From NCBI GenBank assembly GCA_963559605.1, contig CAUWLL010000003.1, positions 35,035-99,034 of the forward strand: 64,000 nt of DNA, given 5' to 3'. A model generated the notes under the pieces. That model ran no database searches. It was not told where the DNA came from and was given only the letters and a program-made list of their open reading frames with translations. Of this stretch, positions 17,283 to 25,646 are shown piece by piece (the stretch's first letter is position 1; each line of letters opens with the position of its first letter). Position numbers and translations under genes: made by a program. Source of the DNA: Dorea_D sp963559605 (GTDB lineage: Bacteria > Bacillota > Clostridia > Lachnospirales > Lachnospiraceae).

Positions 17283-18071
17283 TTATGAATCCCTTTCTTT
17301 CTGTTGCTCTTTCTTTTCTGTTTCCGTATCCTGCGGTTTTACCAGCCGATAGCCTCCCTCAGGCATTACAGGCACCATCGGTGTCTGCTGCATCGAATGC
17401 ACCTCCTGTACCGGCGGCATCTGTTGTGCCGGTGGCATCTGCTGTACCGGCGGCATCTGCTGTGCCGGTGGCATCTGCTGTACCGGCGGCACTTCATGCT
17501 CTGCCTGTGCCTCTTCCGCCAAAGTAGTCGGAACTACAGGCGTACCCTGATATATCGGATAGACTTTGATACGCTTTGCGTATACCACTCTCGTATCACA
17601 AAGTATATCGTGGATTCCACGTTTTTCTTTGTCAATGCCAATCAAAAGATAGCCAAGACCGAGAATCACGCCACTCAAAAAACGTCCGATCGTCTCACGA
17701 TATACGACTGTTAAAAGCGTCAGCCTTTCCTCTTCCCCGCCGACAACTCTTAGATTCATCGCCCGCTTCCCAAGAGTCGTTCCTGTATAGTATGTGCACA
17801 GAATAAAATACAGTACCTGGCCACTGTACAGTGCGATGTCTTTTAACGTATAGTGAAACAAAATATTTCCGTCAAGAAATGTTCCCTCTAGCATCCCCGA
17901 TACACTGAGAAATATCAGCCGGACTATAAGAAGTCCCGCAAATACAAGGATACTGTCGATAATATAAGCGGCAAGTCTCACCCAGAAACCTGCATATTCT
18001 GCCTGCTCCCGGTCCTTTTCTGCCCGGCTGTCCGGTGTAGCGGCACAGACATTATCGTAAGCCTTCTGCAT
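17283..18071 (-). CDS. RDD family membrane protein with Pro/Gln repeat tail
   Basis: A 262-residue protein. Residues about 26-165 form an RDD domain (AGFWVRLAAYIIDSILVFAG and GTTLGKRAMNLRVVGG) with three membrane segments; the family is implicated in ion exchange or membrane stress but is poorly defined. The C-terminal ~75 residues are low-complexity, with alternating PPVQQM and PPAQQM units encoded by an 18-bp tandem repeat (17407-17496). Its first 20 bases overlap the end of sppA. Confidence 0.85.
   Translation of the reverse strand: MQKAYDNVCAATPDSRAEKDREQAEYAGFWVRLAAYIIDSILVFAGLLIVRLIFLSVSGMLEGTFLDGNILFHYTLKDIALYSGQVLYFILCTYYTGTTLGKRAMNLRVVGGEEERLTLLTVVYRETIGRFLSGVILGLGYLLIGIDKEKRGIHDILCDTRVVYAKRIKVYPIYQGTPVVPTTLAEEAQAEHEVPPVQQMPPAQQMPPVQQMPPAQQMPPVQEVHSMQQTPMVPVMPEGGYRLVKPQDTETEKKEQQKERDS
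17407..17496. repeat. 18-bp tandem repeat inside the RDD gene
   Basis: Five units that alternate TGTACCGGCGGCATCTGC and TGTGCCGGTGGCATCTGC, i.e. a 36-bp higher-order repeat. Unit gain or loss would keep the reading frame. Confidence 0.85.
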
Positions 18072-19029
18072 AGTACATCAGCACCCCGCTTTCTGTCTCC
18101 TTTGCGGTTTCTTTGAGAACCTGAGCCTCCGACTTCGGCACCAACGATTCTGCCTTTGCAAACAGAGAGGCGAACATGTTTTCTCTGCTCTCCGGCTCAT
18201 AAAATTCATTTACACCGAATGTGCGGCTCATATTTTCCTTCATATCTTCATACGGACTGATTTCATCGATCAATCCGTTTGCCTTTGCCTGCTGCGCCGT
18301 ATAGGTACGTCCGTCCGAGAGACTTATAACCGTTTCCTCGGACATTCCACGTCCTTTTTCCACCTTATCGACAAAAGACCTGTACGACTCATCTACCTGG
18401 CTCTGATAAATGGCAATCTGTTCGTCTGTCATCTTACTGGAATCTTTGTTTACTCCGCTGGCAATGCTTACGTATCGAATCCCCAGTTTTTCATACAGTC
18501 CGGTCAGGTCATAACCAGCCATAATAACGCCGATAGAACCCGTCACCGTATTTTGATTGGCATAAATCTTATCTGCGGTCAAAGATGCCATATAGCCGCC
18601 GGACGCTGCATAATGCGCCATATACGCCCAGATTGGACGACCTGAGTTTTTCTTATACTCCTCCAACTTCAAATAGAGTTCCTCAGACTCATATACCGTT
18701 CCGCCCGGTGAATCCACATACAACAAAATTCCTTTGTTATTTTTATCTTCCATCAACCGATCAATATACTCCATTGTCGTAGTGTGCTGATACCCCGACA
18801 CCGTTGAAAACATATCCGTTTCCATCTGCTGCTGAATCGTTCCTTCCACGCGCACAATGGCAATATAATCCTTTGACGGAGCAGCAAATTCATAATTCCC
18901 TGTCAGCGTCTCTCCTGTTGCCATATCAAACGCTTTCTCAGAAAATGTATTGGTCAATACGCTGGTCACACCGATCACAATAAATAATACCGCTGCCACA
19001 ACCATACCAATGATCTGTTTTTTCTTCAT
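18052..19029 (-). CDS. sppA: Signal peptide peptidase SppA
   Basis: A 325-residue membrane-anchored serine protease of the ClpP/crotonase fold that degrades leftover signal peptides. One N-terminal membrane segment (about 7-26) is followed by YVDSPGGTVYESEEL, the nucleophile in AASGGY (S143) and VTGSIGV; K195 in SGVNKDSSK is the likely base of the Ser/Lys dyad. Single-domain length matches B. subtilis SppA. GAGG lies seven bases before the ATG. It sits 17 bases after pheT and overlaps the RDD gene. Confidence 0.92.
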   Translation of the reverse strand: MKKKQIIGMVVAAVLFIVIGVTSVLTNTFSEKAFDMATGETLTGNYEFAAPSKDYIAIVRVEGTIQQQMETDMFSTVSGYQHTTTMEYIDRLMEDKNNKGILLYVDSPGGTVYESEELYLKLEEYKKNSGRPIWAYMAHYAASGGYMASLTADKIYANQNTVTGSIGVIMAGYDLTGLYEKLGIRYVSIASGVNKDSSKMTDEQIAIYQSQVDESYRSFVDKVEKGRGMSEETVISLSDGRTYTAQQAKANGLIDEISPYEDMKENMSRTFGVNEFYEPESRENMFASLFAKAESLVPKSEAQVLKETAKETESGVLMYYAEGLR

Positions 19030-19046
19030 ATATGTGCCTCACATTC

Positions 19047-21467
19047 TTATTTACGAAGCTCGATTCCCATGTCCTCTAAAGCACCGAGAATCTTATTCAT
19101 TGCCGTAGTCACTTCTGCATCTTCCAGTGTCTTATCCTTCGCACGGAATACGATCGAATATGCCACAGACTTATAACCTTCTTGGATCTGCGCACCCTCA
19201 TAAATATCAAACAATGCGTAGCTTTCCAAATAGGCTCCGCCTTTCTGCTCGATGACTTCTTCTACCTGACCGACCAGAATTTCTTTTGGCATCACCATAC
19301 TAATGTCTCTGGTTACTGCCGGGAATTTAGCAATTCCGGTATATTTCCGATCGAATGTGGTTCTCTCTACAATCTCCGGCATGTCAATGACTGCCACATA
19401 CGCTTTCGTACCGATTCCATAAGTATCTGCCACATCCGGATGCACCTCTCCCAAATATCCTACAACTACACCATCATAAATAATATTTGCCTGGCGTCCC
19501 GGATGAAGGTATGGTTTTCCCGCATTCGGATCGTATGTCTCCTTCTTATGCATACCTACCTTCTCGAAAAATTCCTCTACCACACCCTTCATACTGAAGA
19601 AATCTCCGTCACCGTACATACCGAGGGTGAACTGCATTCTTTCTTCTGGAAGCTCCGTAAGCGGTAATGCTTTCGGAAGGTAAACATTTCCAAGTTCATA
19701 AAGTCTTACATTTTTATTTCTTCGATTGTAATTCGTAGCAAGAGAGGTCAGCATTCCATTTAAAGACGTCGTACGCATTATGCTGTAATCTTCACCCAGC
19801 GGATTCATAATTTCCACTGTACAACGAAGCGGTGAATCCTCTGGAAGAAGTAATTTATCAAACACTTTCGGACTCTCAAAAGAATAGGTCATACCCTGAC
19901 TGAAACCACAAAATTCGGCAATCTCTCTTGCAATTTCCTCCACTCTTAATTTGAAAGACAGCTTTCCGGTTGTAGCTTCGCCTCTTGGAAGTGTCGTCGG
20001 AATATTATCATACCCGTAAAATCTTGCCACTTCCTCTGCAAGATCTGCAAGACGGAACAAGTCGTGGCGGAAAGTCGGTGCGATCACTTCATTTGTCGCC
20101 TCGTCATAAGAAAGGTCAATGGTTTTGAAATAACCCAGCATTTCCTCTTTCGAAATATCGGTTCCAAGAAGCGTATTGATCGCATCTGCATCAAACGGTA
20201 CTCTTACAGGCTCTTTTTTCTTACCGTATACGTCTACCATGCCTCCTACTACTTCTCCCGCGCCAAGTTCCTCTACTAATTGGCAGGCACGGTCGATAGC
20301 CGCCTGAGCGTTGTTCGGATCCAGTCCTTTTTCGAATTTACCGGAAGCATCTGTACGAAGTCCCACTTTTTTACTGGATTTACGGATGTTTGTTCCGTCA
20401 AAACACGCCGCCTCAAAAAGCATTGTTTTTACATCTTCGGTAATCATGGAATTTTCTCCTCCCATGATACCTGCAATGCCCACAGACTTTTCTCCGTCGC
20501 AGATCATAAGCACAGACTCGTCCATCTGTCTCTCCTGACCATCCAACGTCACAAATTTCTCGCCTGCCGCCGCTCTTCTTACAATGATCTCATTTCCCGC
20601 AATGGTCTCAAGGTCATAAGCATGCATTGGCTGTCCATACTCTTCCATCACATAGTTTGTAATATCGACAAGGTTGTTGATCGGACGGATTCCCACAGAA
20701 GCCAGGCGTCTCTGCATCCACTTTGGAGACGGGCCGATCTTAATATTTTTCACAACTCTTGCACAATATCTCGGACAAAGCTCGCTGTCCTCTACAGAAA
20801 CCTTGATATAATCGTTGACATCCTCGGCATTCCCGGTCTCTTTCACTACCGGAGGGCAAAATTCCTTACGGAATGTAGCTGCCGCTTCTCTTGCAACACC
20901 GACAACACTGAAACAGTCCACACGATTAGATGTTACTTCGTATTCAAACACCACGTCGTGAAGTCCCAATACTTCCACTGCGTCTGCCCCTACTTCTGTA
21001 TCCTCCGGGAAAATATAGATTCCATACTCCGGCGCTTCCGGATACATTTCACGGTTAGAACCAAGCTCCTCAATAGAGCACATCATACCGAAACTCTCCA
21101 CACCGCGAAGTTTTCCCTTCTTAATCTTAATACCGCCTGCTACACGCTCTCCCGGCTCATGTCCGCCTGCCACACGTCCGCCGTCAAGCACAACAGGAAC
21201 CTTGTCTCCTTCCTGTACATTAGGCGCTCCCGTAACAATCTGCACCGTCTCCGCGCCCACATTCACCTGACAGATGATCAGCTTATCTGCATCCGGGTGT
21301 TTCTCAATCTTTTCAATCTGACCAACCACAATTTTGTCCAGATCAGCGTCCAGCTGCTCATAGCCTTCCACTTTTGTTCCGGATAATGTCATTGCATCTG
21401 CGTATTCCTGTGCTGTCACGTCAAGATCCGGGACATACGCTTTTATCCATGATAATGATGTATTCAT
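19047..21467 (-). CDS. pheT: Phenylalanine-tRNA ligase beta subunit
   Basis: An 806-residue beta subunit of the alpha2-beta2 synthetase that charges tRNA-Phe. Domain order is complete: N-terminal tRNA-binding EMAP-like domain (about 40-150), B3/B4 editing domain (RPINNLVDITNYVMEEYGQP), B5, the synthetase core-like domain and the C-terminal ferredoxin-fold anticodon-binding domain (about 715-806). AAAGGAG precedes the ATG. It lies 190 bases downstream of pheS. Confidence 0.97.
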   Translation of the reverse strand: MNTSLSWIKAYVPDLDVTAQEYADAMTLSGTKVEGYEQLDADLDKIVVGQIEKIEKHPDADKLIICQVNVGAETVQIVTGAPNVQEGDKVPVVLDGGRVAGGHEPGERVAGGIKIKKGKLRGVESFGMMCSIEELGSNREMYPEAPEYGIYIFPEDTEVGADAVEVLGLHDVVFEYEVTSNRVDCFSVVGVAREAAATFRKEFCPPVVKETGNAEDVNDYIKVSVEDSELCPRYCARVVKNIKIGPSPKWMQRRLASVGIRPINNLVDITNYVMEEYGQPMHAYDLETIAGNEIIVRRAAAGEKFVTLDGQERQMDESVLMICDGEKSVGIAGIMGGENSMITEDVKTMLFEAACFDGTNIRKSSKKVGLRTDASGKFEKGLDPNNAQAAIDRACQLVEELGAGEVVGGMVDVYGKKKEPVRVPFDADAINTLLGTDISKEEMLGYFKTIDLSYDEATNEVIAPTFRHDLFRLADLAEEVARFYGYDNIPTTLPRGEATTGKLSFKLRVEEIAREIAEFCGFSQGMTYSFESPKVFDKLLLPEDSPLRCTVEIMNPLGEDYSIMRTTSLNGMLTSLATNYNRRNKNVRLYELGNVYLPKALPLTELPEERMQFTLGMYGDGDFFSMKGVVEEFFEKVGMHKKETYDPNAGKPYLHPGRQANIIYDGVVVGYLGEVHPDVADTYGIGTKAYVAVIDMPEIVERTTFDRKYTGIAKFPAVTRDISMVMPKEILVGQVEEVIEQKGGAYLESYALFDIYEGAQIQEGYKSVAYSIVFRAKDKTLEDAEVTTAMNKILGALEDMGIELRK

Positions 21468-21503
21468 TGTAAATCTCCTTTCGCTGTATATATATAATAA
21501 CTC

Positions 21504-21650
21504 TGCTCGTGCTTCCTTCCTTTGTCTCTATTTTACTCCAGAATCCGACAACTCCGTTGTCTTCGTATCGCTCTGCGATACTTCCTGATTCTGTCGTTAC
21601 GCTCGCACACGGAAGTAAATACTCGCTTTGCTCGTGCTTCCTTCCTTTGT
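21504..21650. repeat. Palindrome cluster with flanking direct repeats between pheS and pheT
   Basis: A 22-bp direct repeat (TGCTCGTGCTTCCTTCCTTTGT) occurs at 21504-21525 and 21629-21650. Between them AGAATC (21540-21545) pairs with GATTCT (21587-21592), enclosing two small perfect hairpins (GACAAC-TCC-GTTGTC and GTATCGC-TCT-GCGATAC). It looks like an inserted non-coding repeat unit inside the operon. Confidence 0.6.
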
Positions 21651-21657
21651 GTGCTCG

Positions 21658-22677
21658 CTAAAATTGTTTCAAAAATCTAATGTCGTTCTCATACAACAGA
21701 CGCATATCGTCAATCTCATATTTTAAGAGTGCAATTCTTTCAAGCCCTGCTCCAAACGCGAATCCGGTGTACTCATTCGGATCGATTCCACACATCTCTA
21801 ATACGTGTGGGTGAACCATTCCGCACCCCAGAATCTCAATCCATCCGGAACCTTTACAGAAACGGCAGCCTTTACCTCCGCATTTAAAGCATGTCACATC
21901 TACTTCAGCACTAGGCTCGGTAAATGGGAAATGATGTGGACGGAATTTTGTCTTTGTCTCCGGTCCAAATAATTCTTTTGCAAACACTTCCAGTGTTCCT
22001 TTTAAATCTGCAAAAGAAATATTCTTATCGATAACAAGTCCTTCAATTTGATGGAAAGACGGGGAATGTGTCGCATCCACTTCGTCGGAACGGAACACTC
22101 TGCCCGGCGCGATCATACAGATCGGAAGTTTTCCCTCTTCCATCACACGTGCCTGTACCGGGGACGTCTGAGTACGGAGCACAATTTCTTTATTAATATA
22201 AAATGTATCCTGCTCGTCTTTTGCCGGATGCCCATCCGGGATGTTCAATTTCTCAAAATTATAAAGGTCGTACTCTACTTCCGGTCCTTCTACCACTTCA
22301 TAACCCATGCCCACAAAGATTCTTTCCACCTCTTCCAGCGCAATCGTGTTTGGATGACGGTGTCCTACCATATTTTTCTTCGATGGAAGTGTTACATCGA
22401 TGACCTCTTTTTTCATCTGCTCCTCGCGAAGAGCACGTTCCATTTTCGCCTTGCTTTCTTCCAATACTTTTTCGATGGCTTCTCTTGTCTCGTTCACCAT
22501 CTGTCCCACCTTCGGACGATCCTCCGGGGCAACGTCTTTCATGCTTTTTAATACTGCGGTAAGTTCACCCTTTTTACCTAAGTATTTTACACGCACATCA
22601 TTAAGTTTCTCCGGAGCGTCGGCAAGCTCGATCGCTTTTAACGCTTCGTCTTTGATGTTGTTTAGTTTTTCCTGCAT
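21658..22677 (-). CDS. pheS: Phenylalanine-tRNA ligase alpha subunit
   Basis: A 339-residue catalytic subunit of phenylalanyl-tRNA synthetase. An N-terminal coiled coil (about 1-90) is followed by the class II core with HPNTIALEEVERIFVGMGYEV, motif 2 (RVFRSDEVDATHSPSFHQIEG), and motif 3 (GFAFGAGLERIALLKY). A CxxC-x-CxxC stretch in CFKCGGKGCRFCKGSG is usual in this bacterial type. AAAAGGAG precedes the ATG. Expression is under the Phe T-box upstream. Confidence 0.97.
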   Translation of the reverse strand: MQEKLNNIKDEALKAIELADAPEKLNDVRVKYLGKKGELTAVLKSMKDVAPEDRPKVGQMVNETREAIEKVLEESKAKMERALREEQMKKEVIDVTLPSKKNMVGHRHPNTIALEEVERIFVGMGYEVVEGPEVEYDLYNFEKLNIPDGHPAKDEQDTFYINKEIVLRTQTSPVQARVMEEGKLPICMIAPGRVFRSDEVDATHSPSFHQIEGLVIDKNISFADLKGTLEVFAKELFGPETKTKFRPHHFPFTEPSAEVDVTCFKCGGKGCRFCKGSGWIEILGCGMVHPHVLEMCGIDPNEYTGFAFGAGLERIALLKYEIDDMRLLYENDIRFLKQF

Positions 22678-22716
22678 CTTTCTATCTCCTTTTCTATATA
22701 TTTCCTGAGTGCACTA

Positions 22717-22997
22717 TAAAAGCCCCGTCCCTAAAAGGGACGAGGCTATAACCCGTGGTACCACCCTGATTCCTGTACGAAACTCTTCTGTACAGGCACT
22801 CATATATGCGTAACGTGCATTCTACGGTATCTCCTACTGCTCCTGCAGCTTTCTGCAAGCATTTCAAACATACAGCTCACGTGGGAAATTCGTTCCCTGC
22901 CTGAACCAAAGGAAACTTACAGCCAGTGGTCTCCTCTCTCTGCTGGAAAACAGTTCACTACTTACACGGTCATTGCTTTTCATCTATCTGTTAATAC
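22717..22997 (-). promoter_or_regulatory. T-box riboswitch (Phe) controlling pheS and downstream genes
   Basis: The leader holds the T-box core GGTGGTACCACGGGT (about 22765-22751) followed by a terminator hairpin (22721-22746) and T-run. In stem I the specifier reads TTC (GAATTTCCC, then 11 bases to AGCT), fitting phenylalanine and the downstream gene. Uncharged tRNA-Phe pairs with the core and prevents termination. Confidence 0.92.
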
Positions 22998-23003
22998 TTC
23001 ATT

Positions 23004-23031
23004 ATTGTATCACATGCCCATGGGATGTCAA
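23004..23031 (-). promoter_or_regulatory. Promoter of the pheS leader
   Basis: TTGACA (23031-23026), 16-base spacer, TACAAT (23009-23004), placed just upstream of the T-box. Confidence 0.8.
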
Positions 23032-23034
23032 GAG

Positions 23035-23880
23035 CTAATTTCTATCTCTGTCCCCTCCGGTAAATATCTTATCATACATCAATACATTCACCACACCCCC
23101 AAGCAGGATACTATACATACAAAAATACATCCACAACATAATCAGTACGATCGTCGTAAGACTTCCGTACATATTGGAAAATCCCTGAAACACATCCACA
23201 TACACAGAGAAGATCCACGATACGACCATCCAGCCCACAGCCGCAAACACAGCCCCCGGAAGCTGTTTGATCAAACGTTCTTTCCGGTTTGGAAGGAATT
23301 TATAAATAAGCAGAGAAAATATCATCAACACAATCGGCGTGATCACCGACCTGACTTGAATCAATCGATCTGCTACATTTTTGAAGATCGGAATATGCTC
23401 TGTTACAAAAATATTCAAAGTATTACCGAACACTGACAACACCAGCAGAAATATGATCACCAAAAGGAACATGATCGTATACAGCGTGGAGCGCAGTCTC
23501 AGGAATATATAATTACGAGTCTCGTGGCATTTATATATACTGTTCAGACCGGAAGTCATGGCAAGTACTCCCTTCCCGGCAGACCATAGCGCCACAATTA
23601 CTGTGATCGGGATGATTCCCATGGATTGATTATACACTTGATTCACAATCGAAGTGATCATGGAATCCACCGAAGTAGGAAATACCTGGATAACTGCGGT
23701 CATAACATCCGCTTTCGTAACCGGGGTATAACGCACAAGTGTCAGAAGCAGCAAAAGAATGGGAATAAGACACAGCATAAAGAAGTATGCTGTCTGCGCA
23801 GCATACGCACCCACATGATCTCTGCCGATCCCTTCTATTACCGTCTTAGTTTTTTCATATATCCTTTTGATCCTTCTCAT
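23035..23880 (-). CDS. YihY/virulence factor BrkB family membrane protein
   Basis: A 281-residue inner-membrane protein with about six hydrophobic segments and the family opening DHVGAYAAQTAYFFMLCLIPILLLLL, then ALWSAGKGVLAMTSGLNSIY and AGWMVVSWIFSVYVDVFQGFSNMYGS. The family is often mislabelled ribonuclease BN; its function is unsettled. GGGAG precedes the ATG. The pheS promoter lies just beyond its stop codon. Confidence 0.9.
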   Translation of the reverse strand: MRRIKRIYEKTKTVIEGIGRDHVGAYAAQTAYFFMLCLIPILLLLLTLVRYTPVTKADVMTAVIQVFPTSVDSMITSIVNQVYNQSMGIIPITVIVALWSAGKGVLAMTSGLNSIYKCHETRNYIFLRLRSTLYTIMFLLVIIFLLVLSVFGNTLNIFVTEHIPIFKNVADRLIQVRSVITPIVLMIFSLLIYKFLPNRKERLIKQLPGAVFAAVGWMVVSWIFSVYVDVFQGFSNMYGSLTTIVLIMLWMYFCMYSILLGGVVNVLMYDKIFTGGDRDRN

Positions 23881-23932
23881 AAGCCCACTCCCGGTATTTT
23901 CTCTACATTGTAGCCGATTTTAAAGCTTTTGT

Positions 23933-25288
23933 CTATTCTATCGTTACTCCCTGATAGAACAATTGTAAAATCTCTTTGTAATTTTTCCCTTGTTTTGCCA
24001 TCTCATTCGCTCCGTTCTGACTCATCCCGATGCCATGACCAAAACCTCCTCCTTCAATGACAAAAGAACTGCCCTTTTTCTTTATAGTAAAAAATCCGCT
24101 CGGAAGAAGTGCCCCGCAGTCTACCTTGCTTCCATCCTGTCTTCGGATCTCATAATTTCCGGCAAGCGAGGCGCGTATTTTATTTTCTGTCTTCACGATA
24201 GCGCTCCCCTTGCTTCCTACCGCTTTTAACTGTAAAGCAACGCCGCCCGAACCACGCTTGATGACTTTCACACTTTTGACCTTCCCTATATCTTTCTTTA
24301 TATTTCTTCGCAGCAGCTCTGTCATTTCACGCCCTGAAACTTTTGCGCTCCATCGATACCAGGGAAGTTCTTTCTCGTAATCTCCATCTTTCCCTTTTAC
24401 ATCTATAGGCGCCAAATAGGCATTCTTTCCAGAAGGTTTCGTACCCCAAGCCTCTACATTCGCAGTCTTTCCGCAAGACGTAGAATAATAGTATGTGGTA
24501 ACGGTTTTTCCTTTATACTGAACCGTTTCTCCCGCCGTTGCATAGACCGCATCTCTTACAGATACAGCAGGCTTGGAATTCCCGTAAACCTGATAATCTG
24601 TACTGTCGTTTACATGGGCTTTGTATTTGGGATACCCATAACTTCTCATCTGTCTGACTGCATAGCTTCTGGCACACACTGCCTGCGCCTTTAACGCCTC
24701 CGGCTCATAAGAGGCAGGCATTTCGCTTGGAACAACCCGGCAGAGATAACTTTCCACCGGAAGTTCATTGACGATAACGATCCCCTTTTTTGTTTTTCGC
24801 AGCTCTATGGCTCCTTCATAGGACGGAGTCCCATAGCCCCGCTTTAAACTGTTGACAGTAATACCGCCTTTTTTTGCCTGAACTATGATCTTTCCTTTTT
24901 TTAACTTTTTATTTTTCCATCCCACCTTCAAGACCTTTGTTTCTTTCTTTTTTCCGTCCCCGTATGTAACCAAAAGTCCATTCTTAGAAGAAACTTTTAC
25001 ACTAGAATGAACAATACCTTTATAACCGTTTGTCATAAGTACAACGCGGATGTTGGAATCCCCTTTCGGTATCTGCTTTTTCTTTTGTTCCATCTCCTGC
25101 GGGGACTGTGGTTTTTTTTCTTCACCACGCTTATGCTCCATCTCCACTCCCATGCGGATCCCAAGCTCCCTTGCCTGATCCGGAAGCCAATGTACGGCTA
25201 TCACAATAATAAGCGCCGCACCTAAAATACAATTACATAAAAAGACAGTTCTCTTATGAGTCCTGCGTCTGCGATATTTTCTATTCAT
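23933..25288 (-). CDS. SpoIID/LytB domain protein
   Basis: A 451-residue membrane-anchored protein. After a basic start (MNRKYRRRRTHKR) comes one membrane segment, then the SpoIID domain: VPSEMPASYEPEALKAQAVCARSYA, TYYYSTSCGKT and the C-terminal FGHGIGMSQNGANEMA. SpoIID is a lytic transglycosylase that clears peptidoglycan during engulfment; non-sporulation LytB-type members also exist. An upstream extension to 25516 is open but runs through the structured RNA and its terminator, so I use ATG 25288, ten bases after AAGGA. Confidence 0.85.
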   Translation of the reverse strand: MNRKYRRRRTHKRTVFLCNCILGAALIIVIAVHWLPDQARELGIRMGVEMEHKRGEEKKPQSPQEMEQKKKQIPKGDSNIRVVLMTNGYKGIVHSSVKVSSKNGLLVTYGDGKKKETKVLKVGWKNKKLKKGKIIVQAKKGGITVNSLKRGYGTPSYEGAIELRKTKKGIVIVNELPVESYLCRVVPSEMPASYEPEALKAQAVCARSYAVRQMRSYGYPKYKAHVNDSTDYQVYGNSKPAVSVRDAVYATAGETVQYKGKTVTTYYYSTSCGKTANVEAWGTKPSGKNAYLAPIDVKGKDGDYEKELPWYRWSAKVSGREMTELLRRNIKKDIGKVKSVKVIKRGSGGVALQLKAVGSKGSAIVKTENKIRASLAGNYEIRRQDGSKVDCGALLPSGFFTIKKKGSSFVIEGGGFGHGIGMSQNGANEMAKQGKNYKEILQLFYQGVTIE

Positions 25289-25369
25289 ACTTTTCAGATC
25301 CTTGTCCGTTTTTATATATTTATTACAGAATGCAACAAAAAAGAACCTGTACATAAAATGGAGAAATAC

Positions 25370-25597
25370 AAAATAGGTGCCGTGAGTCCACGACACCTCT
25401 TTATCTTTCGTATTCCCCCAAAATGCCGGTTTCTGTATTTTGACTCCTAGCCGTAGCCAGGTGGGTGTCCGCATCCGCTTTTCTGCCTTCCCCTGCGTAA
25501 CTCGGAGGCTTGACATAGTACGGAGATATAAGAGTCCCGTTTAAAGTAATGTAGGTTCAAAATTACAGAAGTTATCGAACATTCCAGGTTTCAACTG
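25370..25597 (-). ncRNA. Independently transcribed structured RNA, 6S (SsrS)-like candidate
   Basis: About 228 nt between a strong promoter and a terminator hairpin. The RNA folds as a long irregular rod: CCUGGAAUG with CAUUUUGGG, UUCUGU-A-AUUUU with AAAAUACAGAA, GACUCUUA with UAGGAGUC, CCGUA with UACGG, and an apical GCCUCC/GGGGAAGGC arm, with a ~22-nt bubble on the 5' side. A rod with a large central bubble is the 6S layout, and the length fits. The raiA motif or an unknown class are alternatives; no protein fits. It lies 80 bases before the SpoIID gene but appears terminated before it. Confidence 0.6.
25375..25398 (-). terminator. Terminator of the structured RNA
   Basis: AGGTGTCGTG and CACGGCACCT pair with one G-U around GACT, followed by ATTTTGTATTT on the minus strand. 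Confidence 0.75.
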
Positions 25598-25602
25598 AGA
25601 TT

Positions 25603-25631
25603 ATTATAACCTATTTTCACAATTTTTACAA
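25603..25631 (-). promoter_or_regulatory. Promoter of the structured RNA
   Basis: TTGTAA (25631-25626), 17-base spacer, perfect TATAAT (25608-25603). It starts transcription just past the pckA stop codon. Confidence 0.78.
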
Positions 25632-25646
25632 CTATATTACAAAAAT

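Noticed and set aside
20280..21386. A 368-codon plus-strand open frame
   Set aside because: It is the antisense of pheT, whose domains are fully intact; its translation is Ser/His/Cys-rich with no family resemblance.
23933..25516. Extending the SpoIID/LytB protein to an upstream start at 25516
   Set aside because: The extra 76 codons run through the structured RNA and its terminator, and a better ribosome site and a signal anchor begin at 25288.
25370..25597. A ydaO (cyclic-di-AMP) or GEMM riboswitch controlling the SpoIID gene
   Set aside because: The conserved cores of those riboswitches are not found, and the RNA ends in a terminator with no visible antiterminator alternative.
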